A stretch of 64,000 nt of DNA from contig NZ_SMLB01000026.1 in the NCBI RefSeq assembly GCF_004349105.1, positions 20,846 through 84,845 on the forward strand, read 5' to 3'. Position 1 is the stretch's first letter, and each line of letters starts with the position of its first letter. The position numbers and the translations under genes are program-made. The stretch comes from Jiangella aurantiaca (GTDB lineage Bacteria > Actinomycetota > Actinomycetes > Jiangellales > Jiangellaceae). The notes beneath the pieces were generated by a model. It worked only from the letters and a program-made list of their open reading frames with translations. It did not search any database and had not been told where the DNA came from. Shown here in pieces: positions 1 through 8,625 of this stretch.

Positions 1-102
1 GAGTTCGACGAGCTCGTCGCGCGGGCGGACACCGTCACCACGATGCCGTTCAGCACCTCGAGCGGGCCAGGCCTACCTCGCCGCCCGCCCACCTCCAGTT
101 GA
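1..102 (+). CDS. C-terminal end of an unidentified gene (truncated by window edge)
   Basis: The first frame is open from base 1 to a TGA at 100-102, giving 33 residues that begin EFDELVARADTVTTM and end in a Pro/Ser/Arg tail. The acidic-amphipathic start looks like real protein, but nothing identifies a family. The stop lies in the left arm of the palindromic element at 97-170, so that element may have supplied the stop codon. The piece could also be chance open frame in GC-rich DNA. Confidence 0.35.
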   Translation, partial: EFDELVARADTVTTMPFSTSSGPGLPRRPPTSS

Positions 103-170
103 TCTTGGAGAAATCGGGGAATCAATCGGGCATTTCGCCCACCAACTTCCCGGTTACTCCACGATCAACT
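97..170. repeat. TGATC-palindrome family, copy 1
   Basis: The arms AGTTGATCTTGGAG (97-110) and CTCCACGATCAACT (157-170) pair at 13 of 14 positions around a 46-base loop. The copy at 59374-59447 has nearly the same arms. The element lies between the stop of the truncated gene and the stop of the regulator at 247, the usual site for this family. No gene is visible in 103-246. Confidence 0.7.
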
Positions 171-246
171 TCTCGGTGAGGCGGCGGCCGGGCGGGCGGA
201 GCCACGACAGGGTCACCGGGAGAGATCACACGCACCGGCGCCGGCG

Positions 247-1242
247 TCAGATCCAGCCGCGGTGCGCTGCCTCTACCACGAGTCCGACGCGTGTCGTGGT
301 GCCGAGGCGCTCCTGCAGCTCGGTGATCCGCCGCTGCACGGTGCGGCGCCCGACGCCCAGCTGGCGGCCGATCGCGTCGTCCTTGATGCCGGACGCGACC
401 AGGCCGATCAGCAGGTGCTCGTCGGGGCCGAGGATGTCGTCGACGCCGTCGGGCCGGGCCAGGTTCACCGTGGCCGCCGAGTTCCAGAGCGTCTCGAACA
501 GCGCGCACAGCGCGTCCAGCAGCGACGACGCGTGCACCAAAAGCGCGCCGGTACTCTCGCGCACGCGCAGCGGCATCATGGCGACCTCCCGGTCGGCGAT
601 GGCGAGCTTCATCGGCAGCTCGGCCATGCAGCGGGCCTCCTCGCCGGCCGCCAGTAGCTCGCTCAGCGCGCGGAGCTTCGCCGGCTCCTCCAGCGCCTGC
701 CGGTCGTAGAGGCCGCGGTACCGGACGCCCCGCGCGAGCATGCGCAGCTCGATGTCGATGTTGCCCTCGATGGATCCGACGTAGGGCGGCTTGTCGAAGA
801 CCATGACTTCCGAGCGCGCCGACAGCTGCAGCTGCTCGAACCGCTGCACGATGGCGGCCGGCTCGGTGACCAGCTGCAACGCGTCGGCCGCGGACGAGAC
901 CAGCATGCTCTCGCGGAAGCGGTGCTGCAGGGAATGCACCTCGGCGCGCACCTCCTGCAGCTCCTGCTGGCGATGCATGAGCAGCGGCTCGAACGCCACC
1001 TCCGGCGGGACCGCGGTGAACCGGGGCGGCCGGGTGGTGGTGCGGCCGGCCAGCCCGGACGCCTCCAGCGCCCGCACGGCGGTGCGCACCTCGCGCTGGT
1101 CCCAGCCGAGCCGCCGGGCGAGGTCGGCGCCGGTGGCCGGACCGAGGTCGAGCAGGGCTCGGTAGACCGACTCCTCGGCCTCGCTCAGGCCGATGGCCGA
1201 CAGCCGTGGGCGCCTCGCGGCGCCGTCGTTCTGCAGTGTCAT
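247..1242 (-). CDS. TrmB/LuxR-type two-HTH transcriptional regulator
   Basis: A 331-residue cytoplasmic DNA-binding protein. Residues 15-75 form a TrmB/MarR-like winged helix (LSEAEESVYRALLDLGPATG, typical of TrmB-family sugar regulators). The middle is helical and probably a sensor. Residues 265-331 are a LuxR-type HTH (LIGLVASGIKDDAIGRQLGV followed by GRRTVQRRITELQERLG). There is no receiver domain or kinase neighbour. It diverges from the secreted subtilisin at 1401, and a perfect 8-bp inverted repeat starts two bases upstream of its ATG, so autoregulation plus control of the protease is the simple reading. The domain call is firm; the target and inducer are inferred. Confidence 0.8.
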   Translation of the reverse strand: MTLQNDGAARRPRLSAIGLSEAEESVYRALLDLGPATGADLARRLGWDQREVRTAVRALEASGLAGRTTTRPPRFTAVPPEVAFEPLLMHRQQELQEVRAEVHSLQHRFRESMLVSSAADALQLVTEPAAIVQRFEQLQLSARSEVMVFDKPPYVGSIEGNIDIELRMLARGVRYRGLYDRQALEEPAKLRALSELLAAGEEARCMAELPMKLAIADREVAMMPLRVRESTGALLVHASSLLDALCALFETLWNSAATVNLARPDGVDDILGPDEHLLIGLVASGIKDDAIGRQLGVGRRTVQRRITELQERLGTTTRVGLVVEAAHRGWI

Positions 1243-1244
1243 AA

Positions 1245-1271
1245 GTGTGACGTGACTCTAATGCGTCACAC
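1245..1271. promoter_or_regulatory. Inverted repeat, candidate operator
   Basis: GTGTGACG (1245-1252) and CGTCACAC (1264-1271) are perfect 8-base arms separated by 11 bases. They lie directly upstream of the regulator's ATG (1242) and about 130 bases before the subtilisin GTG. Position and symmetry suit a dimeric repressor or activator shared by the divergent pair. This is inference, with no binding data. Confidence 0.5.
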
Positions 1272-1400
1272 GTGAGGTGGTGCCCCGCGGCCGGCACAGC
1301 CGCTACGTTCACCCGCAAACGTCGGCATTGCCCCCTCTTGTGCCCTCACGCCAGCACCCCGGCGCACGGTGCACGAGGCTCGTGACCGAGGAGACCCCGC

Positions 1401-4400
1401 GTGAGGCACGACTCCCCCCGTCGCCGCTGGTTCGCGACCGCCCTGGCACTGCTGTCCCTGACGGCGCTGACCGCCGCCCCCGCGGCCTCCGCTCCGGCGG
1501 GATCTCCGGCGGCGCCGCCCGAGGCCGGCGCCGCGGGAAAGGTCGACACCACCCTGTCCCGGCAGCTCGACGACGGCGGCACCGCCGACTTCCTGATCGG
1601 CTTCGAGCAGCGCGCCGACCTCGTCGCCGCGGCCGCCGTCGACGACTGGGCCGACCGCGGCGCCGCCGTCGTCGAGGCGCTCCAGGACACAGCGGAGCGC
1701 AGCCAGCGCGCCGTCCGCCGGCAGCTGGATGCGGCCGGCGTCGAGTACCGCGCCTTCCACGCGTCCAACGCGATCTACGTCTTCGACGGGACGGCGGAGC
1801 TCGCCGCGCGCCTGGCCGGCCGGGCGGAGGTCGCCGCGATCGAGCCGGCCCGCACCTACGACCTGCCGGAGCCGCGGCACGACGCCACGACGCTGAGCGC
1901 GGCCGCCGTCGAGTGGGGCGTGGCGGACATCCGCGCCGACGACGTGTGGACCGACTTCGGCACGAAGGGCGAGAACATCGTCGTCGCCAGTATCGACACC
2001 GGCGTCGAGTTCGAGCACCCGGCGCTGGTCGGGCAGTATCGGGGGAACAACGGCGACGGCACGTTCGACCACGACTACAACTGGTACGACCCCGCGAAGG
2101 TCTGCGCGGGCAGCACACCGCAGCCCTGCGACAACAACGGCCACGGCACCCACGTCACCGGCACCATGACAGGCACCGGCGAGGGCGCGCAGATCGGTGT
2201 CGCGCCGGGCGCCCGCTGGATCGCGGCGAAGGGCTGCGAGAGCGACAGCTGCACTGACTTCTCGCTGCTGGCCGCCGGCGAGTGGATGATCGCGCCGACC
2301 GACCTCGACGGCGACAACCCGCGGCCGGACCTGCGCCCGCACGTCGTCAACAACTCGTGGGGCGGCGGTACGACGGCGCGCTGGTACGACGACCTGGTCG
2401 AGGCGTGGGCCGCCGCCGGCATCTTCCCGGCGTTCGCCAACGGCAACTCCGGCCCGGCGTGCGGGTCCGCGGAGAACCCGGGCAACGGCGCGGCCACCTA
2501 CAGCACCGGCATGTACGACGTGAACCACGTCATCGACCCGCAGTCCAGCCGCGGCCCGGGCTACCAGGGCGAGACGAAGCCGGACATCGCCGCGCCGGGC
2601 GTGGGCATCCGCTCGTCGCTGCCCGGCGGCACGTACGCCAGCTGGAGCGGCACGTCGATGGCGACGCCGCACGTCTCCGGGGCGGTGGCGCTGCTGTGGT
2701 CGTCGTCGCCGGTGGTGCTGGGCGACATCGAGGCGACCCGCGCGCTGCTGGACGAGAAGGCGATCGACACCGACGACACCAGCTGCGGCGGCACGCCGGA
2801 GAACAACAACGTGTACGGCGAGGGCCGGCTGGACATCCACGCGGCGGTCGCGGCGGCGCCGCGGGGCGACACCGGTGTGCTGCGCGGCACGGTCACCGAC
2901 GCCGGCGGCGCGGCGCTGGGCGGCGCCACGATCGCCCTCACCGGCCCGGCGAACCGGCGGCTCAGCACCGCACCGGACGGCACCTGGTCGGTGCGGCTGC
3001 CGGTCGGCGGGTACGAGGTCCGCGCCGAGCTGTTCGGCTACGCCGACGCCGGCGGCACCGCCACCGTCCGGACCGGCGAGACGACGACCCTGGACCTCAC
3101 GCTGACCGCGCGGCCGACCGCTACGCTCACGGGCACCGTGACCGAGGGCTCGGACCACGGCTGGCCGCTCTACGCCACGATCACCGTCGACGGCGTCCCG
3201 GCCGGCACCTACTACACGAACCCGGCCGACGGAAGCTACGCCATCGAGCTGCCCGCCGGGGACGGCTACGACGTCACCGTCGAGGGCGTCTACCCGGGCC
3301 TGACGCCGTCGACCGCCACCATCGACCTCACCGGCGACATCGGCCATGACGTCGCGCTGGTCGCCGACGGCTACGCCTGCACCGCCCCGGGCTACGAGGA
3401 GCGCGACCGTGTCGCGGCCTACACCGAGACGTTCGATCCGGACACCGCACCGCCCGGCTGGTCCGTCGTCGACCACGTGGGCAACGGCCAGGTCTGGCGG
3501 TTCCCGCACGACGACTACAACCGCACCGGCGGCGAGGGCAACTTCGCCTCCGTCTTCAGTCCGCTCTACGGGCGGGACGGGCGGCAGGACACCGACCTGG
3601 TGTCGCCCGTCGTCGACCTGACCGGCGTGGACGTCCCGGCGCTGTGGTTCAAGACCGACTACTCCTCCGACGCACGGATCGGCGTCGACCTGTCCGTCGA
3701 CGGCGGCGCCACCTGGCAGACCGTCTGGGAGCACAGCGGCCTGGACGGGATCTACGGCGAGGAGCTGCAGCTGCCGATCCCCGCGGCGGCCGGTCAGCCG
3801 GACGTTCGCGTGCGGTTCACGTTCGCCTCGGCGTTCAACGGCTGGTGGCAGGTCGACGACGTCGTGCTCGGTCAGCGCAACTGCGCCACCGTCGCCGGTG
3901 GGCTGCTCACCGGGCACGTGCTCGATGCCAACACCCGCACGCCGATCGTCGGGTCCACCGTGACCGGCGCGGCGGACCCCGCGCTCGCCGTCACCACCGT
4001 CGCCACCCCGGACGACCCCGGCCTCGGCGACGGCTTCTTCTGGACGTTCGTCCCGAATCCCGGTGAGCAGGCGTTCATCGGCAGCCGGACCCGCTACACC
4101 GACACGACGGTCACGGTCGACGTCGCGGCCGACGCCACCACGCCGGTCGAGTTCGCACTGCCGGCCGGGCGGCTGGACATCCGCGAGGAGCGGGTCGACG
4201 GCGCCGTCCCGCTCGGCGGCACCGGCAGCGCGACGGTCACCGTCGCCAACGACGGCACCGCGCCGGCCACGCTGGACCTCACCGAGCGGCCCGGCGTCAG
4301 CACACCCGCGGCCACCGGAACCGGCGCGCCGGTGCAGCGGGTGCCCGGGACGTTCACCGCCGGCCCTGACGTGAGCGGCGGCGCCGCCGGCACCGCAGCG

Positions 4401-5756
4401 GCCGGCGAGCCGATCGCACCGTGGGCACTGCTGGCCGACTACCCGTTCGGCGTCATGGACAGCGCCGTCGACGTGCTGGACGGCCGGGTGTACTCGATCG
4501 GCGGCACCAACGGCTCCGGCGCGACCAACGCGGCGTACGCGCACGACGGCGACGGCGAGTGGGAGCCGATCGCACCGCTGCCACGGGCCCGGCAACGGCC
4601 GCTCGGCGGCTTCCTGCTCGGGCGCTTCTACGCGGCCGGCGGCTGGAGCAACACCGGCGCCACCCGCGTGGACGTCGACGTGTACAACCCGCGCACCAAC
4701 ACCTGGTCGCCCGGCCCGGCGATGCCGAAGCCGGTGACCAGCGCCGGCTCGGCCGTCCTCGACGACATGCTCTACGTCATCGGCGGCTGCCCCGGCGACT
4801 GCGGCAGCACCGACGTGCTCCGGCTCAACGCCGCCGCCGGGCGGTGGGAGCAGGTGGCCGACTATCCCGAGGAGACCGCGCTGGTGTCCTGCGGCGCGAT
4901 CGACCACAAGCTCTACTGCGCCGGCGGCGCACGCGGTGAAGGGCTGAACGAGCTCACGTCCACCTACGTCTACGACCCGGCGACGGACACCTGGACGGAG
5001 CTGGCCGAGATGCCACTGGGCCTGTGGGGCTCGGCCTACGCGGCCGCAGACGGCAAGCTCATCGTGTCCGGCGGCGTCACCGACGACGCCGAGGTCATCA
5101 CGAACGAGGGGTTCGCCTACGACCCTGCCACCGACACGTGGTCGCCGCTCCCGAACGCCCCCGTGCCGGTCTACCGGGCCGGCAGCGCCTGCGGCTTCCA
5201 CACCGTCGGCGGCAGCACCGGTCCCGGGCTCACCAGCGCGACCGCCCTGTTGCCCGGGTACGCCAACTGCGGCTCCGGCGACGCTGTCGGCTGGCTGGCC
5301 GCCGACCCGCCGTCGCTCACGCTGGCTCCGGGCGAGTCCGCCGAGGTGACGCTGACCTTCGACGCCAGCGCGCTGGAGCAGCCGGGCACGGTCTCGGCGG
5401 CGCTGGTGCTGCGCGACGACACCCCTTACGACGCCGCCGCGATCCCCGTCCACCTGACGGTGTCGGCGCCGTCGACCTGGGGACGGCTGATGGGAACCGT
5501 GCGCGGCCAGGCCTGCGACGGGACCACCGCACCGCTGCCCGGCGCCGTCGTGCAACTGGACGCCGCCACCGGATCGCGCACCCTGGTCACCGGCACGGAC
5601 GGCCGGTACGCGACCTGGTTCGACCGCACCGCCAACCCGGTCGCCGCGGTCGTCGTGAAGGGCGGCTGGCAACCACAGACCGCCGAGCTGCGGGTCCGGG
5701 CCGGCCGCGACACCGTCCGCGACTTCACCCTCCGCCAGACCGGATGCGGCCGATGA
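1401..5756 (+). CDS. Secreted S8 subtilisin-like peptidase with kelch repeats
   Basis: 1451 residues, exported. The GTG start has GAGGAGA upstream and is followed by an Arg-rich signal peptide (about 1-30). The subtilase domain (about 170-485) carries the full triad: Asp199 in SIDTGVEFEHP, His248 in NGHGTHVTG and Ser419 in SGTSMATPH. Behind it come two carboxypeptidase-regulatory-like beta domains (about 490-640), a MAM-like region (660-830), another regulatory-like domain, six or so kelch blades (about 1000-1290), an Ig-like segment and a final regulatory-like domain. The tail probably binds protein or carbohydrate outside the cell. The next gene repeats this architecture without the protease. 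The substrate is unknown; the nearby glycosidase locus makes a glycoprotein plausible. Confidence 0.88.
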   Translation: MRHDSPRRRWFATALALLSLTALTAAPAASAPAGSPAAPPEAGAAGKVDTTLSRQLDDGGTADFLIGFEQRADLVAAAAVDDWADRGAAVVEALQDTAERSQRAVRRQLDAAGVEYRAFHASNAIYVFDGTAELAARLAGRAEVAAIEPARTYDLPEPRHDATTLSAAAVEWGVADIRADDVWTDFGTKGENIVVASIDTGVEFEHPALVGQYRGNNGDGTFDHDYNWYDPAKVCAGSTPQPCDNNGHGTHVTGTMTGTGEGAQIGVAPGARWIAAKGCESDSCTDFSLLAAGEWMIAPTDLDGDNPRPDLRPHVVNNSWGGGTTARWYDDLVEAWAAAGIFPAFANGNSGPACGSAENPGNGAATYSTGMYDVNHVIDPQSSRGPGYQGETKPDIAAPGVGIRSSLPGGTYASWSGTSMATPHVSGAVALLWSSSPVVLGDIEATRALLDEKAIDTDDTSCGGTPENNNVYGEGRLDIHAAVAAAPRGDTGVLRGTVTDAGGAALGGATIALTGPANRRLSTAPDGTWSVRLPVGGYEVRAELFGYADAGGTATVRTGETTTLDLTLTARPTATLTGTVTEGSDHGWPLYATITVDGVPAGTYYTNPADGSYAIELPAGDGYDVTVEGVYPGLTPSTATIDLTGDIGHDVALVADGYACTAPGYEERDRVAAYTETFDPDTAPPGWSVVDHVGNGQVWRFPHDDYNRTGGEGNFASVFSPLYGRDGRQDTDLVSPVVDLTGVDVPALWFKTDYSSDARIGVDLSVDGGATWQTVWEHSGLDGIYGEELQLPIPAAAGQPDVRVRFTFASAFNGWWQVDDVVLGQRNCATVAGGLLTGHVLDANTRTPIVGSTVTGAADPALAVTTVATPDDPGLGDGFFWTFVPNPGEQAFIGSRTRYTDTTVTVDVAADATTPVEFALPAGRLDIREERVDGAVPLGGTGSATVTVANDGTAPATLDLTERPGVSTPAATGTGAPVQRVPGTFTAGPDVSGGAAGTAAAGEPIAPWALLADYPFGVMDSAVDVLDGRVYSIGGTNGSGATNAAYAHDGDGEWEPIAPLPRARQRPLGGFLLGRFYAAGGWSNTGATRVDVDVYNPRTNTWSPGPAMPKPVTSAGSAVLDDMLYVIGGCPGDCGSTDVLRLNAAAGRWEQVADYPEETALVSCGAIDHKLYCAGGARGEGLNELTSTYVYDPATDTWTELAEMPLGLWGSAYAAADGKLIVSGGVTDDAEVITNEGFAYDPATDTWSPLPNAPVPVYRAGSACGFHTVGGSTGPGLTSATALLPGYANCGSGDAVGWLAADPPSLTLAPGESAEVTLTFDASALEQPGTVSAALVLRDDTPYDAAAIPVHLTVSAPSTWGRLMGTVRGQACDGTTAPLPGAVVQLDAATGSRTLVTGTDGRYATWFDRTANPVAAVVVKGGWQPQTAELRVRAGRDTVRDFTLRQTGCGR

Positions 5757-5785
5757 CCGCCCGGCGTGATCGACAGGGAGCACCG

Positions 5786-8482
5786 ATGAACCGACGTCGA
5801 GGCAGTGTCGCGGCTGTGGTCTCGGTCGCGCTCACCGCCGCGGGCCTGGTCGCAGCGGCGCCCGCGGCCGGCGCGGACACCGTCACCCTGACCGGGACGG
5901 TGCGCGACAGCTCGGGGCAGGGCTGGCCGCTGTGGGCGGACGTCACGGCCGCCGGTGTCACGGCCGTGACCGACCCGGTGACCGGCGCGTTCTCGCTGGA
6001 GCTGCCGCCCGGGTCGCACTCCGCGACGGTGACCAGCCGGTATCCGGGCTATCCGGGGGCCACGGTCGAGCTGTCCGGCGAGGGGCAGGAGATCACGCTC
6101 GAGGTCGATCCGGTGCGCTGCTTCGCACCCGGCTACGCGCTGGTCTCCGACGGCGTCGCCGCGAGCTTCGACGACGGGCTGCCGGCCGGGTGGACCGTCA
6201 CCGACGAGATCGGCGCCGCGGAGGAGTGGCGGTTCGACGACCCCGGTGAGCGCGGCAACCTGACCGGCGGCCGGTCCGGGTTCGCGATCGTCGACGGTGA
6301 GTTCTACGGTTACGTCACCCGGCAGGACACGTCGCTGGTGACCCCGGTGCTCGACCTGACCGGCGTGGCCGAGCCGGCGATCGGCTTCGCGCACCACTTC
6401 GACACCTGGGTCTGGGACGAGCCGGGTGGCATCGCCGACGTCGACCTGTCGCTCGACGGCGGTGCGACCTGGGAGACGGTCTGGCACCGGGTCGAGCCGG
6501 TGTACGGGCCGGCGACCGAGTCGGTCCCGATCCCGCAGGCGGCCGGGCGCTCGGACGTGCGGGTGCGGTTCCGGTACCACGAGGGTCCGTACACGGCGGC
6601 CAACGGCTGGCAGCTCGACGATGTGTTCGTCGGGAACCGTAGCTGCGACCCGGTGGACGGCGGGCTGCTCGCCGGGCACGTGACGGACGGCAACACCGGC
6701 GCGCCCGTGGCCGGCTCGGTCGTGACGACCGCCTCCGGCGCGGCGAGCGCGACGACCGATGGCGCCGGCTTCTACTGGATGTTCGTCCCCGTCACGGCCT
6801 CGCACGAGGTGACCGCGACCCGGCTGCAGTACCAGGACAGCACCCGCTCGGTGCAGATCGCGGCCGCCACGACCGCGACGGCGGACTTCTCACTGGGTGC
6901 GGGGATGCTGACGACCAGCGTCTCGTCGGTGTCGTCGGCGGGCGACCTGGGCGGGAGCGAGTCCGCGACGGTCACTGTCACCAACGAGGGCACCGCGCCG
7001 GCCACGGTCGTGCTGGCCGAGCGGCCGGTCTCGTTCGTCCCGAACACAGAGGGGCACCCACGGACGACGGGGTCGGCCACCGCCGCGCTCGCCTCCGACA
7101 CCGGGTCGGCGGTCTGGCAGGCGCTGCCGGACTACCCGATCAACATCGTCGACAACGTCGCCGGCCTGCACGGGGGCCGCATCTACTCCGTCGGCGGCGA
7201 ATCCGCGTTCGACTACGCGACCACGCGCGGGTTCGTCCTCGACCCGGCGTCGGGCGAGGGCTGGGTGCCGCTGCCGGCGATGCCGCACGGCCGCGGCGCA
7301 CCTGCCGGCGAGTTCGTGAACGGGAAGTTCTACGTGACCGGCGGGCGCGAGCCCGGCATCTACGAGAACGGCATCTCTCCCGGCACCGACGTGTACGACC
7401 CGGCCACGAACAGCTGGACCACTGAGCCGGGCGCGCCGATCCCCGTCATGCTGGCCGGCAGCTTCGTGCTCGACGGGATGATGTACGTCGTCGGCGGCTG
7501 CTTCAGCGACGAGGACTCCGACTGCGGCACCGACGACGTGTTCCGCTACGACCCGGTGGCTCGCGAATGGGAGCAGGTCGCCGACTATCCCGAGCCGATC
7601 GCCGAGCCGGCCTGCGGCGCCATCGAGGCCAAGGGCTACTGCGCCGGCGGCCTGTACCAGCGGGGACCGACCAAGACGGCCACCTACGCCTACGACCCGA
7701 AGATGGACACGTGGACCGCGGTGGCGCCGCTGCCGATGGAGCTGTCCGGCGCCGCGCACACCGTCGCCGACGGTCGCCTGCTGCTGTCGGGTGGGGTCAG
7801 CGGCGGCCGCTACCACGATTCCACCAAGCGCGGGTTCGCCTACGACCCCGTCGCCGACGTGTGGTCGGAGCTGCCGGCGGCGGCCAACGCGCTGGCCCGC
7901 GGCGGCAGCACATGCGGCTTCCACCGCATCGGCGGCGGCAATGCCGGCTACGCCGGACGGCCGTTCAGCGAGACGCTGCCCGGGTACACCGACTGCGGCA
8001 GCGACCGCGACGCGTCCTGGCTGTCGCTGGCGGCCGGGACCACGACGCTGGCGCCGGGCGAGAGCACGGAGGTCGTCGTGTCGCTCACCGGAGCGGCCGG
8101 TGACGGGCCCGGGTCCTACACCGGCGCGATCCTGGTCCGCGGCGACGACACCCCCTACGACCAGCGCGAGGTCCAGGTCGCCTTCGACGCCGTCGCCCCG
8201 CGCACCTGGGGCGCCGTGGCGGGCACGCTCTCCGGCCTGGCCTGCGACGGCTCGACGGTGCCGCTGGCGGACATGGACGTCTGGATCGACGGCCGCGACG
8301 AGTCGCACACCCTGCGCACCGACGCGGCCGGCCGGTACGTCCTCTGGCTCCCGGTGAAGCAGAACCCGCTACGCGTCGTCACCGGGGACGACACCTGGAT
8401 CCCGCGGACGGTGACGGCCCGGGTCGCGCCTGGAAAGGTGACCGACCTCGACCTCACCCTCCGCCACGTCGCCTGCCCCTGA
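5786..8482 (+). CDS. Secreted kelch-repeat protein, protease-less paralogue of the upstream subtilisin
   Basis: 898 residues. ATG at 5786 follows GACAGGGAG and begins a signal peptide (MNRRRGSVAAVVSVALTAAG, cleavage near AAGA). The protein then starts directly with the beta-domain series that follows the catalytic domain in the upstream gene: regulatory-like domain, MAM-like region with VDLSLDGGATWETVW, a second regulatory-like domain, kelch repeats (about 450-720), and the same C-terminal block ending in a Cys-containing tail. There is no S8 motif anywhere. It starts 29 bases after the protease gene and is surely co-transcribed. It probably arose by partial tandem duplication and may be a binding partner or decoy; the function is unproven. 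Confidence 0.82.
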   Translation: MNRRRGSVAAVVSVALTAAGLVAAAPAAGADTVTLTGTVRDSSGQGWPLWADVTAAGVTAVTDPVTGAFSLELPPGSHSATVTSRYPGYPGATVELSGEGQEITLEVDPVRCFAPGYALVSDGVAASFDDGLPAGWTVTDEIGAAEEWRFDDPGERGNLTGGRSGFAIVDGEFYGYVTRQDTSLVTPVLDLTGVAEPAIGFAHHFDTWVWDEPGGIADVDLSLDGGATWETVWHRVEPVYGPATESVPIPQAAGRSDVRVRFRYHEGPYTAANGWQLDDVFVGNRSCDPVDGGLLAGHVTDGNTGAPVAGSVVTTASGAASATTDGAGFYWMFVPVTASHEVTATRLQYQDSTRSVQIAAATTATADFSLGAGMLTTSVSSVSSAGDLGGSESATVTVTNEGTAPATVVLAERPVSFVPNTEGHPRTTGSATAALASDTGSAVWQALPDYPINIVDNVAGLHGGRIYSVGGESAFDYATTRGFVLDPASGEGWVPLPAMPHGRGAPAGEFVNGKFYVTGGREPGIYENGISPGTDVYDPATNSWTTEPGAPIPVMLAGSFVLDGMMYVVGGCFSDEDSDCGTDDVFRYDPVAREWEQVADYPEPIAEPACGAIEAKGYCAGGLYQRGPTKTATYAYDPKMDTWTAVAPLPMELSGAAHTVADGRLLLSGGVSGGRYHDSTKRGFAYDPVADVWSELPAAANALARGGSTCGFHRIGGGNAGYAGRPFSETLPGYTDCGSDRDASWLSLAAGTTTLAPGESTEVVVSLTGAAGDGPGSYTGAILVRGDDTPYDQREVQVAFDAVAPRTWGAVAGTLSGLACDGSTVPLADMDVWIDGRDESHTLRTDAAGRYVLWLPVKQNPLRVVTGDDTWIPRTVTARVAPGKVTDLDLTLRHVACP

Positions 8483-8529
8483 TCGGCCGCTGGCCGCGGA
8501 TGCCACCGATCGGCCGGAACATACCGGTC

Positions 8530-8558
8530 TTGACAGGGCGAATCCGGCGGACCATCGT
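8530..8558 (+). promoter_or_regulatory. Candidate promoter for the GH84 gene
   Basis: A perfect -35 TTGACA (8530-8535) is followed after 17 bases by the weak -10 CATCGT (8553-8558), about 70 bases before the ATG at 8626. A second weak pair, TTGCTT (8569-8574) and TCTAAT (8593-8598), lies further down. Either could serve; neither is strong. Confidence 0.35.
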
Positions 8559-8625
8559 CATCTGCACATTGCTTGGACGTGAACGAGCCCCGTCTAATTC
8601 GCGCCAGATCGTGCAGGAGTCGCCC

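Noticed and set aside
1266..5783. Minus-strand open frame of about 1500 codons opposite the subtilisin gene
   Set aside because: Its composition is Arg/Gly/Val-rich with no domains, and it mirrors the codon structure of the real gene; a shadow frame in GC-rich DNA.
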